Notes under the pieces: generated by a model | The model's database searches: none | Seen by the model: only the letters and a program-made list of their open reading frames with translations | Told to the model about the DNA's origin: nothing | Translations under genes and position numbers: made by a program | Origin: Echinostoma caproni | Taxonomy: Eukaryota > Platyhelminthes > Trematoda > Plagiorchiida > Echinostomatidae | Length of the DNA stretch: 38,892 nt | Assembly: GCA_900618425.1 (NCBI GenBank) | Contig: UZAN01042614.1 | Location: 8,134 to 47,025 of the forward strand | Direction: 5' to 3' | Part shown: piece after piece, positions 9,836 through 19,310 of the stretch | Layout: the number at the start of each line of letters is the position of its first letter | Position numbering within the stretch: the first letter of the stretch is position 1

Positions 9836-12499
9836 GAACAAGTTCCTCTCAAAGTATTAGGCCGCCACACATACACGGTGGGTTCTTATTTGTCGAAATG
9901 GCTTTCCGCTCTTTAAAGGTGATCGATTAATTAAATTCCAATTGACCTTATCACTTTTCTCAGATGCACCGTGGTACCGTAAGGCGCTCAATACTTTGAC
10001 AACCTCCAAGTGACAACTTCTCGTTGCACTCTATTATAATGAATTTAAATGGCTTTATGATTTAGCTTCTTCGAAAATGTTTTCTACCCAAGAGGCTGCG
10101 TTTTTTGAAGTTTCACTCTTAGGGATGGCAAAAGCACATTGATGGACCTAGCTCTATAAGAAGCGTCGCTACTTTCCTCTGCCAGATTTAAGCATGAAAT
10201 AATGTTGTTCTTCTGTGTAGCTGCCTGAAAATGCATTCCATCATGATTTATTTTTGTAGGAGACAAAAATCATGATCTATGAAATCACAAATAGACTTGA
10301 GCACATGATCAAGAAAATTGAATTTTAGAAACGAATTAATAGTTTTTTACGCATTCTCTGATTTGTTCCAGAAAAGCGAAGTCCTTGTGACATCACTCAC
10401 GTGATCGATTCTTTGTATGTGATAATTTCAGCAATACCTTTTGTCTAGTTATCTCTTTAACGTTGCAGCTACAACGATATTCGGATAAACACAACACAAT
10501 CTATGAAAGCAATAAAATCGTCATTTTTATTACTTTTAATTTTCAACTATTAAGTAAAACAACACATAACTGATCTTTAAAAAGGTAGTACCAGTCGTTA
10601 ATTATCAAAACGAATGACTAAACACATCCCAAAGTGCTTGTTGAAGTCAATAATGTACTCAAAGCCCGATGGTTAGGCGATCAGAAGGAACACGGGGTTA
10701 TCCTTAGCTAAACACGTCATGATAACCAAACATATCATTGATCCTGCTTCCTCCTTCGACTCCTTATTGCGTAATGCAGGACTCAATGCAGAACTCTCGG
10801 CAATTGGTGGGGCGTTAGTCATCATGTTGTTTGATCCAGCTTTGTGCCCCCAAAAGTTATTGACGCCATGAGTTCAGTTGCCGCGGGGTTGATCTCCCAT
10901 ATTTTGTATACATATATATGCTTGTGACGAAGTACGGACCCAATGCAACAACAATATTACCAGAAAATGTTGAAATTTGGTTATATAAGAAAACAACATG
11001 GATTACGACTACGAGAATAACAATATATTTTGTTTGGTTGACTATGCTTAGTTTTATATTTACTGTGTGTTAGCTTATCGTTTTTTATACTTTTGAAAAT
11101 TGCTCTCATCAGGTACTCCTCCAAAATCTTCTGCTGAGAAGTCTTAAGCACTAAATTATTTGGTGGAGCCGTTTTGGACAAATTTGAAAACTGGAGTTAA
11201 AGGCGATTTGACAAAACAAAAACAGCTATCTTATTCAAGGGAGCAGGAAAACACCGATTTTAATCCTCCGAAAAATAGGTAAACGACTTAGCTGCGTAAC
11301 ATTAGGGTTACGATCGGCACCAAATCGATGGAGAAATGGTGCAGACAGGGTAATACGGACCATGGATCCGACTAAGTGTAGATCGGCTCCCCAGAACCAT
11401 GATCCATAGAAACCGGGCTACTTGCCAGATCAGGAATTGTTTAGCTGAAGCCTCCGGTTCTAAATTCCCAAGAAACCGGAAGCGTTTTGATTTTGGCAAC
11501 CTGGCAATACCCCGCTACCACAACAAACAAGAGTATGACTTGATTACTTTGTCATGATCCGTTTGTTCTAGTCTGGATCCAAGCAAATATAAAATAGTCA
11601 TGATGAATAATTGAAATAGGAACACAAACTACTACTCAAATCCACTCTTTCTAAACCTAAATGGTATAAAAAGAATGAAAGTCTCTTGGTCTACTCGGTT
11701 TATCTAATAAATTTATTAAGATCTTTTCTATAATACAATTTCCTTTCGAGTATTCCCGCTAATATGAATTGTATGACTATTCCCCCAAGTGAAACTTGTG
11801 CACACGTTTTGATAAAAATGGTAATTGGTGCTGCATCAAACTGTCAACTCCGACGAACAGTTATATGTGCAATACTACATGACGATTTCAGAGAAATTAT
11901 AGCAAGCTGATGCAAAAGCCGATTTTAGATTTTTATCGTAGTGCAATGCGGTTCAGAGTAACTTCAGTGCACAATCCCCATCTTCTAATTGAATCTCTTA
12001 TTTCATCAACTCGGACAATTATTTTCACATCCGAAAGCGCGTAGCTACATTACATGACCTTTCATTGAAAGAGACAAAAATCTGTTAGACCCTCGATGGA
12101 AAGAAAAGTTTGCTATATGAGTTCGTTTAGGAAAACTGGTGATTTTGATGAGCCTGTCGCTTAAATCAAATTATCTGGCTGAACTACCAAGCAAACGACT
12201 CACTAATCAGTGCAACTGCCACTCGATGCCACCAGCGCTTTGACACTACACGAAAATAATCGTTGTTCCCCTTGAATAACCGTGTAATTTACCAATGCTT
12301 CAAAGTACACAGGGATAGAGGTAGCTAGGGAGAACAGACCACCGGCTCTCAACCCAAATGTGCGAACGTGATTTAGATTTTTGTGTGTGAAAGACTACCA
12401 CCGAAGTCAACTGCAAGTCATATGTTGGAGTTCAGTCATCAAATCAACGTAAAAGACGCTTTCCGGACACTAACCTAATCTTATTCTCAATGTACTGCG
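9836..12499. other. Unannotated intronic DNA
   Basis: Mostly AT-rich. A stretch near 11300-11530 is more GC-balanced and has several short inverted segments (for example CCATGGATC and GATCCAT), which may be an old repeat I cannot name. Nothing else can be supported. Confidence 0.4.
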
Positions 12500-12529
12500 A
12501 TTCTTCATTTTTTCTTCGACTTGACATAA

Positions 12530-12615
12530 AACTTTTCTACAGCTTCATCCAACTGGGCAGCCAAAAGACAGCAACCAAGGCTGGCGCACGAAAGTGCAAG
12601 GTTAATGGTTGTACA
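12530..12615 (+). mobile_element. LINE 3' end fragment
   Basis: CATCCAACTGGGCAGCCAA and, further on, GGCGCACGAAAGTGCAAGGT align with 1260-1331 at the end of the left-edge retrotransposon (CATCCAAATGGGCGACTAAG; GGCCCACGAAAGGGCATGGT). It is a severely truncated 3' copy, in the orientation opposite to the host gene. Confidence 0.65.
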
Positions 12616-12772
12616 AACTGAACTGAAACTGTTGCATCGAAGCGATGATTATCAACAGAATCAAATAAAGATTGCATAAACGAAATGCATTTTTGAAAAC
12701 GCAGTTTTACTAGTCCGGATTCAAATTTCTGTAAAAATAAAAATTTCATTTTGATAACAATCACTCACTCAC

Positions 12773-13157
12773 ATATAGGCGACCGTTCTGGTGACACCAA
12801 TCGGAGCAGAAACGTTGCCCCGATGGGGATACTGCGTAGGTACGCGGCGACCTCGTAGTGCCGTCGACCGATAAATGAAATGTTATTGATTTTCTCAATC
12901 TGATCACCAATCTCAATCATTCCGCCGCACGCCTCTGACGCATACGCCATCATTCCACCGGGCAGAATGCGTTTGATGAACACAACTCCGCAGCCGGTGT
13001 CGGTCAGAGTCATGCCGAACGCCTCGCAGTCTTTGCGAATCCGAATTTCCTTCGGTTGACTTTTGACGTGAGCGAACAAAAAGTCATTCAGTCCAATCTC
13101 TCGCCCGAGGACCTTATCCACATCGAGTTTATGTGTGTTTAATGTACAATACATAAT
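12773..13157 (-). CDS. GIPC: GIPC-family PDZ adaptor, exon 2 (GH1 end and PDZ domain)
   Basis: This exon encodes residues 80-207 plus the first base of codon 208. A pyrimidine-rich acceptor ending in TTTCTAG (AG at 13159-13158) opens it in phase 0, matching the donor of exon 1. It begins IMYCTLNTHK, then LDVDKVLG and IGLNDFLFAHVK, all hallmark GIPC blocks. The PDZ domain follows at about residues 116-202. The carboxylate-binding loop reads AFGMTL, then FIKRI is a core strand, IEIGDQIEKIN matches the usual PDZ GD-I--IN motif, and RRHYEVAAYLR forms the second helix. The domain therefore looks functional. The exon ends at T12773, before GTGAGT (12772-12767). Reading through the donor would give a stop almost at once, which supports splicing here. 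In this family the PDZ pocket binds C-termini of receptors and of GAIP/RGS19 (family knowledge). Confidence 0.93.
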
Positions 13158-13251
13158 CTAGAAACAGAGACAATAACTGAGACTCAGTTCACCATCAGGA
13201 CACATCAATGCACAAAGGCCTTATCATTAGCATTGTCTCTTCAGTCCAAAA

Positions 13252-13252
13252 N
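13252..13252. other. Undetermined base (N)
   Basis: A single N in intron 1 close to exon 2. It has no effect on the exon model. Confidence 0.99.
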
Positions 13253-13649
13253 AAACATTCATCAATGTGACCAAAGTGATTAGCTCCAAAAGGTTTCTTT
13301 ACAATTGTCATGAATATAACTTTGTGATGACGAATAACCTAATCATTTGAAACGAACCTCACCTGAAATAGTTTCTCTGTTTTTCAATCATAATATATCA
13401 ACCTCTTTATTCTCTGATACAAGGACGACGTTTGCCCTCGTCTGTAATCTCAAGTTCGTTTCTGTCACTATGAGTGATTCACTCAGCTGAATACCAAGTG
13501 GGTACAAACTAAATCTTTATATTCATCGAGATTTGAACATTCGCGGTCCTTTGCAAATATTTCTTGTCCAAGTTAAGTTGCTTAGCGAAATTAACGGTGT
13601 AAAACTGGTATAAAATCGAATTTCGACTGATACTGATGAACATCATTTT

Positions 13650-13840
13650 GCCTTGTGGGGAATCTTTACTTTCAATGCCATGGAAATGTTTGTGATAACC
13701 AACAAAGAACACTGGACGGCTGCTTTGTCCTGTTTGGGACTCATCAGCAGTGCGTGCTTTTTACTGTACCTGTCAGGACTCAAACCGCGATTCTTCGGGC
13801 TGCAACATCAAACCCCTACCCTTGAGCTACACGGTCGACG
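13650..13840 (-). mobile_element. tRNA-headed SINE with hammerhead-like core, copy C (best preserved)
   Basis: The minus strand has an A box TAGCTCAAGGGT (13829-13818), a B box GGTTTGAGTCC (13786-13776), then a linker, the ribozyme core (13747-13714) and the shared 3' block GGTTATCACAAACATTTCC. Both pol III promoter boxes are recognisable, so the ancestral element was probably transcribed by RNA polymerase III, as is known for other SINEs and for the schistosome Sm-alpha elements. Confidence 0.75.
13701..13764 (-). ncRNA. Hammerhead ribozyme-like motif, copy C
   Basis: The minus strand shows stem I CACTG (13752-13748) pairing with CAGTG (13714-13710), and a perfect CTGATGAG (13747-13740). 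Stem II is GTCC-CAAACA-GGAC with four perfect pairs. AAAG stands where GAAA is expected (13726-13723), then C, the loop AGCC, and GTC (13717-13715), which is the classic cleavage triplet. AAAG on one side and CTTT on the other extend stem I beyond an internal loop. Only the GAAA box deviates, by two bases, so this copy is probably dead but clearly descends from a type I hammerhead with a very short stem III. Confidence 0.68.
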
Positions 13841-14068
13841 GTGTGAATGGCTTAATCACTGTGTCTGGTGCCTGTGAAAAACCGAATGGGCTAGTCTAAG
13901 CATTCACCATCTAAACCTCTACTTTCATGTTAAGTTCGCAGTATTTTAAAAAGCAATCAATCTTTGACCAGATTATCAATGTTATGAATCCAGGTCTCAA
14001 CAAAAGAATTCTCTCATGTGTACTGAAATGCAAGTTGAACAACGTCAACCAGAATAGCCCGCATTTCC

Positions 14069-14102
14069 ACGCACGCACGCACGCACACACACACACACAC
14101 AC
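14069..14102 (+). repeat. (CACG)n-(CA)n microsatellite
   Basis: Four CACG units run into about nine CA units. Confidence 0.95.
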
Positions 14103-14109
14103 TCACATG

Positions 14110-16083
14110 ATCGATTTGACACGAACTTTAAGGCCAAGAGGATTTCTATTCCGGCTATGTAATAACACAAAAATGATAGCAGTCGTTTAGTTCGTGTGAA
14201 CGCATCGAGTGAGCATGAACACGGCTGACAGGCAAAATGCACATGACCGACCCACTTTATCATTCCGCTGCCGTCAAATACATGCACGCATAGACCAAAA
14301 GGAATAGTTACGTTAGACCCCACACACCGGTGTTATTCGAATTATTTTAATAGGATAGACAATCTGCTAACTTTTGTATCACACGATCAACTGTAGTGAT
14401 AAAGCACAATTTCGCTGTCTTATGCTGTAGTCTATTTAAACTGATACAGAAATACACTACTCCTTTTGTCCCTTAGGGAATAGTTTCAAACTGGGCCGAA
14501 AGCAATATGTAAATGTCAATTTTGTATGAGTCTAAAACGCCGCTTATCTTTCTACTGAAGTACATTTTATTTTGGTAGAGGTGCTGCAGGACGAAAAAAA
14601 CACCATTTTGAAGTATTATTATTCTAATTGAGTTGATAAAATAACAAGCAAGATGCATTACAGAAACTTCCCCTTATTCGTTTCCGTATGAAATCCCCTG
14701 ATTTGAAAGATTCTATTCTAGAGTCAGATGGTTGCTATTATTGACCATATTGCCCCTGGTGATCGTGGAATGGCAAAGATAAGATTCGAAAACTTGGACG
14801 GATTCAATGTCAGTCGGAGTGAGCACATGGGGGGGGAAGTTCCATAAATCTATTGAAATCAAGAGCTGGGGAGATGGATTGGCGTAAAACGATATCCTTT
14901 ACGAAATGATGGAAAAGAATAAGGGAGAAACTACTGATGTAAGCAAACAACAAACATACGGAGGGGGACAGCTCACGGAAGCACTACAGAGTTGTTCTCT
15001 GCGGTGGTTGAAAAAATGCTGTGCCTCTATGTGTTTGCATCGTATTCTGCCAGTAAATCATCAAACAGTCAGCAAGCAGTTGCGTTGAACATTCAAATAG
15101 CCTCTAATTGTACAGATCCGTGATCAAGGAATCGAGTTACAAGCGAAATAGTGGTTTACGTAAACACATCTGACGGATTCCTCTTTTACATCGTCGGCTA
15201 ACCAAATGAAAACTACCAAAACAACCAATTTGTACTACTCTAAAGCAGGTCATATTTTGCAACCAAGCGTTTTGGTTTTATTTATACTCAAGGGTGTTAT
15301 GATGGAAACAAAGAGGTCACGTTGATCAACTGGTCAATTATACCTGTGATCTGATTCCACGTGCAATCGAAATCTACAGGAAAAAGAAGAGCGGAAGAAA
15401 CCACCAGGGAAATTCTCTGATTCAAAATCGGATTGTATTGAAAATCTTAAAGAAACTAATTTCTACATGGCAGCAGCTCTATTCCGAACTATGGAGTGGT
15501 TGTTGGGTGCATTTGAAGCTTTCATAACCAAATTTACTGTCCTGTTAGTGCGTCTTTTGTTAAGTGAGTAATCGATCGGAAGAATACTCTTAAGTCTTCT
15601 TGAACTACAAGTTCTACTTGAAAAAGTTTTAAAAAGAAACTGCAACCGGAATCAATCGTTTACGTTTATTTGAATCTGTCAGATTTTGGACTACAGTGAT
15701 TTCGTTCGGTTAGTCTGACACAGTTGATTTCCAACAGTTTTTCTTTCGACGTATTACAAAAAATTGACAAAGCTATTTCCTTTTGGGCTAACCTTCAATC
15801 GCTTTGCTCAGAACTAACAGTCCTATTTTCTCATCCGAAATTGTGCGGTTTGAGAAGGCTCGAGGTGAACGAAATAGTGCTCTCTATCAGTTGTCGCAAA
15901 GTATTCCAAATCGAATTAGAAGCATACGGATGTCAGAAGCTCCACAAAGTGCTCAAGCATACGGAAAGTTTATCGTTATGTTTTGTGCAGCTAAAATTAG
16001 GCATAACTAGTAAAAAATGATATATGAAAAACTGCTTCTTAGGGAAAACTGTGCAATTACTGCTTGTCTGCCTGTCTCTTTAC
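14110..16083. other. Unannotated intronic DNA
   Basis: Only short ORFs. Two overlapping plus-strand frames at 15724-16020 (98 and 68 codons) share no recognisable domain with anything I know. Confidence 0.4.
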
Positions 16084-16225
16084 TTTATTTATTTATTGAA
16101 TATACAAAGTTACAGTCAACATCCAGGAAGGGGATCGCAGCCATACAAAGGCTGCCTGGGGCGGTGGAGCGGTTCAAACCCGGGACTCCTAGGTCACAAA
16201 TTGGTGGCCTAACACCTGGCCCCTT
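16084..16225 (-). mobile_element. tRNA-headed SINE (family with TATTCAATAAA tail)
   Basis: On the minus strand, a tRNA-like head with B box GGGTTTGAACCGC is followed by CCACCGCCC, then TATGGCTGCGATCCCCTTCC. A tail follows: CTGTAACTTTGTATATTCAA then TAAA repeats. The same order (CCACCGCC, TATGGC-GC, CCCCTTCCTG, CTGTA, TTG-ATATTCAATAAA) occurs on the plus strand at 22723-22930. Confidence 0.75.
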
Positions 16226-16804
16226 TGTCTTGGTAATCTCATTATTCCCACGCAAACTAGCACCTTACCTAATATTTTGGAAGTACATCGTAGCACCAGC
16301 GTCCTCTTTTCCCTGAAGCATTTTAAAAACGGTGTCATCGAAATGGCTACGTGAATATGCACATGAAAACAATGGTTAATGAACGTCGCAGCTGGTTTCA
16401 TCACTCCCTGCGCCTAATCACATTTCACGATAAGAAATTCAAAATTCTTCCATGCAAAGGTTCCCTTAAGTCACTTAGTTGAATGTTCGAAATTTCCAAA
16501 GCTGTCGATTGCAAAATAGACCCCATCGCAGAAGCATGATTTTGATGCGCCTCATCATGCTCATAATTCACGTATCTCTATTCCTTTGCTAAATTAATAT
16601 TCGACAACCGCAGAGTTTTACGAAAGCCTCTATGATTAGTTTTTTAACTGGTAGAATATCAATAAACACGGTGGAATGCTTAGCTTATATTTGCATTCCT
16701 ATATTTTACTCCCTTCTATTGAATACATAGTATTACCATTTTCAGAACAGATAGATCGGTCAATTAGCGGTGCGTCAAACAACACAAAGAATGGGGAAAG
16801 TTAG

Positions 16805-16945
16805 ACGACGGTGGTGGTGGGATTCGAACACACCTCCATTGGGTTGATAATTTGCTGAAATTTACCGCCAAACACACATATGGAGACAGCCCACACTTTT
16901 CAAACAACACACATTATAACAGTTGAGTTACGAGGTGACACCAAT
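16805..16945 (-). mobile_element. tRNA-like SINE copy, degenerate composite
   Basis: The minus strand starts CACCTCGTAACTCAACTG, like the heads at 5291/5565. After an internal stretch it shows AAATTATCAACCCAATGGAG then GTGTTCGAATCCCACCACC, like the SINE at 22723. The flank CACTGATCTTTTCTC also resembles the flank of the 5291 unit (CACTGATCTTCTCAC). It links the two SINE groups in this window. Confidence 0.6.
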
Positions 16946-16975
16946 GGCACTGATCTTTTCTCTTTTGAATTCTTC

Positions 16976-19239
16976 CCGTAAATGCACAGAAAATTTGTCA
17001 TCTTTCCAAAATCTCTTCCTTTATTCAACAACCCGTTAAATGATGGCGCATTTTTCAATCATTCTGGGCTCTCCTCAAACTTGTTCAAATGTTCTGAATA
17101 TATCTTTCCTTACTCTCGCACCCGTATTCCTGACTTTTCCCCATTATTTAGTTCTTATTCATTTTCCGCAGTGACAGTATATAATACCTATGGTTTCATT
17201 CCATGAAGCAATTTTCTCCAGACCGATCACACTAAGTGTAGTTTATAAAACATACTTTTTATTCTTTCACGTTCTCATACTTAGGCTCGTTGGTACGAGT
17301 TGAACCGTGATATCTTGATCTATCATGCACAAGTGTTGATGACTTATTCTAGATTTTTTACTTGTAGTATTTTCGGGCCCACGAAAATAGCACATCAAAC
17401 GTAATAATCATGAGTTCGTTCTCCACCGCTTTTCTGTGGTTGCATCCAGTGTTTCGTCGTTTAGTCTTTGTGGGGCTCACATCAGATACTGTGTTTTATG
17501 TACTGATAAAATTCTTTGTGGATCAACTCTTTCTCTGCACGCTAATATTTCCAGAAGTCGTTCGCATGCATTTAATCGATTAGCGTATTGTTGTTTATCC
17601 TCACATAAACCGCAGCATACAAAATCTTTCTAGTGAGGATATGCATGAACTTGCATCAAGCCATGGTGTTCGAAACTTTAATTCTGACATTGACCCTTTT
17701 CTTTTTGGCTGGATGAAAAGCTATGCACATTTGTTCAAACCAGTTATATATATATATATAACGCAAAACTGAAATATTTCACGTCTGCATGTGCATGCAC
17801 ATAGATTGATGTTGCAATTAGAGTCGCTTCAGCCTAGGGTCACACGGATGACCAGGATAGAGCTAAAATCGAAATTTCACAGCATGTTCACCAAAAATCG
17901 AACAGTCCGGTATGGATAGCGTGGGAGCGTTACGCGGAACGTCACAGTTCAACGAGAGCATTTAATGGGAATGTGAATGCTTCATTTTCACACGCTCAGT
18001 CGCCCGAGCTCGCACAGATGCACACACACATACACGTGTATCGATATCACCTGATGAGGTGAAAAGGCACCCAACGCCTTGTTGTCAGAGTTCTACACCT
18101 GAGCTCCTACCAAAAGTGATTAATCAATAATCAGTGATGCAAACAGAACAAAAATGAACGTATTTAGACTAATGCAATTAGTAAAATGTAGCCGAAAAGT
18201 CCAAAGGAGTGTGAACAAGTTTTTAGTCCCATTGACCTCCTTTTGCTCAAAACCATTTACTTGTCGCTTGTTATTTGATTTTCTCACAATAATTCCTAGA
18301 TAGAATTGGATGAATCCATAAGATTGGTGCTCCTCGTCAAAAGCAGTTCATAATAGAATTTCATTTAAATTGGGATTTATGGAAGTGACTAAACTTGTCG
18401 TTGAGCTGCGGTCACATCGATCGGCTCAAATGTCATACTAAGAGATTGTAAATTATCGAACAGGGTTACACACAGAATTGGATGTTTATTTTTGAGAGAG
18501 TGACAGACAAAAATGATAAATCGCTGACCACTGACCACTGCAAGTGTTCACTTTTTAACTCACTTGTCTGTTGGTAGCGGCGCGAGACAGTTGATAGTGA
18601 TTGATTGCAACTGACCATCCTTCAGACTTCACTTTCACACAGACTCCTCAGCACTTCCATACAAACATACATACCGAAGAACTATACTCGAGTTCCGTTC
18701 TTATCAGAGCTAATCAGTAGTGCAAGCGTTCAGTACCTAATAATCCAACAAGAAATCAACTCCCCTGGAAACTCTTAATTGGAGTTTACAAGTGAGATTC
18801 AGTCTCCGAACCATGCTATCGGATCCACGAGTGGGTGACTATCTTTAATTGTGACGTTTGAATAAGCTCCAATGTTTTCTTTTTCTGATGAACCCTGCGT
18901 TGTAAATAAGTACAGAAGGGAATTGAGCAGTTCGTTTATTTGCAGTGAATGCACAAAAATGTAACCTATCTACAGGCCAATGAGCAAGCAGGGCGTCAAC
19001 GATTAAGCAGGCATCTGGTGCAGGCGTTACCAGAAAACGGTATGTCGGCAAGCTGGACAGTCGACAAATCAAGCAACGTGAGCAGATCAATATTATCATC
19101 GCTAACCTTCTAATGGAGAAAGTCCGCATGACGTGCGTGCGTACGTTCGTGTGGCCGCAGGCCGCACCGACCTATCAGTCAATCACGCTTTGTACGGTAA
19201 ACATTTCAGTAGACTGCAGGCAACAACACCCTGGGATTA
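16976..19239. other. Unannotated intronic DNA
   Basis: It contains a (TA)n tract at 17745-17761 and only chance-length ORFs. A stretch at 17435-17500, read on the minus strand, has CTGATG and GAAAC at roughly hammerhead spacing but no matching stem II (see rejected). Confidence 0.4.
17745..17761. repeat. (TA)8 microsatellite
   Basis: Uninterrupted TA run. Confidence 0.95.
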
Positions 19240-19310
19240 GTTGGTTAGTAAAATGGTAATACATGTCTTTCATGATAGAAGTCCGAAGTTTAAATCCCGG
19301 TCACGTGAAC
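19240..19310 (+). repeat. tRNA-like SINE head
   Basis: GATTAGTTGGTTAGTAAAATGGTAAT is written here as an A-box-like TTAGTTGGTTAGT and AATGGTAAT, with B-box-like GAAGTTTAAATCCC about 45 bases on. The layout resembles the head of the SINE at 22723 (CTGGTGGTAATG, GTGTTCGAATCC). No tail was recognised. Confidence 0.4.

Larger units (their letters stand above)
8097..12772 (-). other. GIPC intron 2 (about 4.7 kb)
   Basis: The donor is GTGAGT at 12772-12767 and the acceptor TTTAG ends at 8097; the phase is 1. It holds a LINE 3' fragment next to the donor, a (TG)n tract, a GTA/GTT/GTG triplet repeat tract and two short hydrophobic plus-strand ORFs of doubtful meaning. Confidence 0.85.

Noticed and set aside
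17435..17500. Possible fourth hammerhead (CTGATG then GACGAAACACTGG on the minus strand)
   Set aside because: An extra base interrupts the CUGAUGA box, stem II does not pair next to GAAA, and it does not align with the three SINE copies. It may be part of some other repeat.
18048..18090. CCTGATGAGGTGAAAAGGCA as a hammerhead
   Set aside because: A GGTG/CACC stem can form but no GAAA box follows it.
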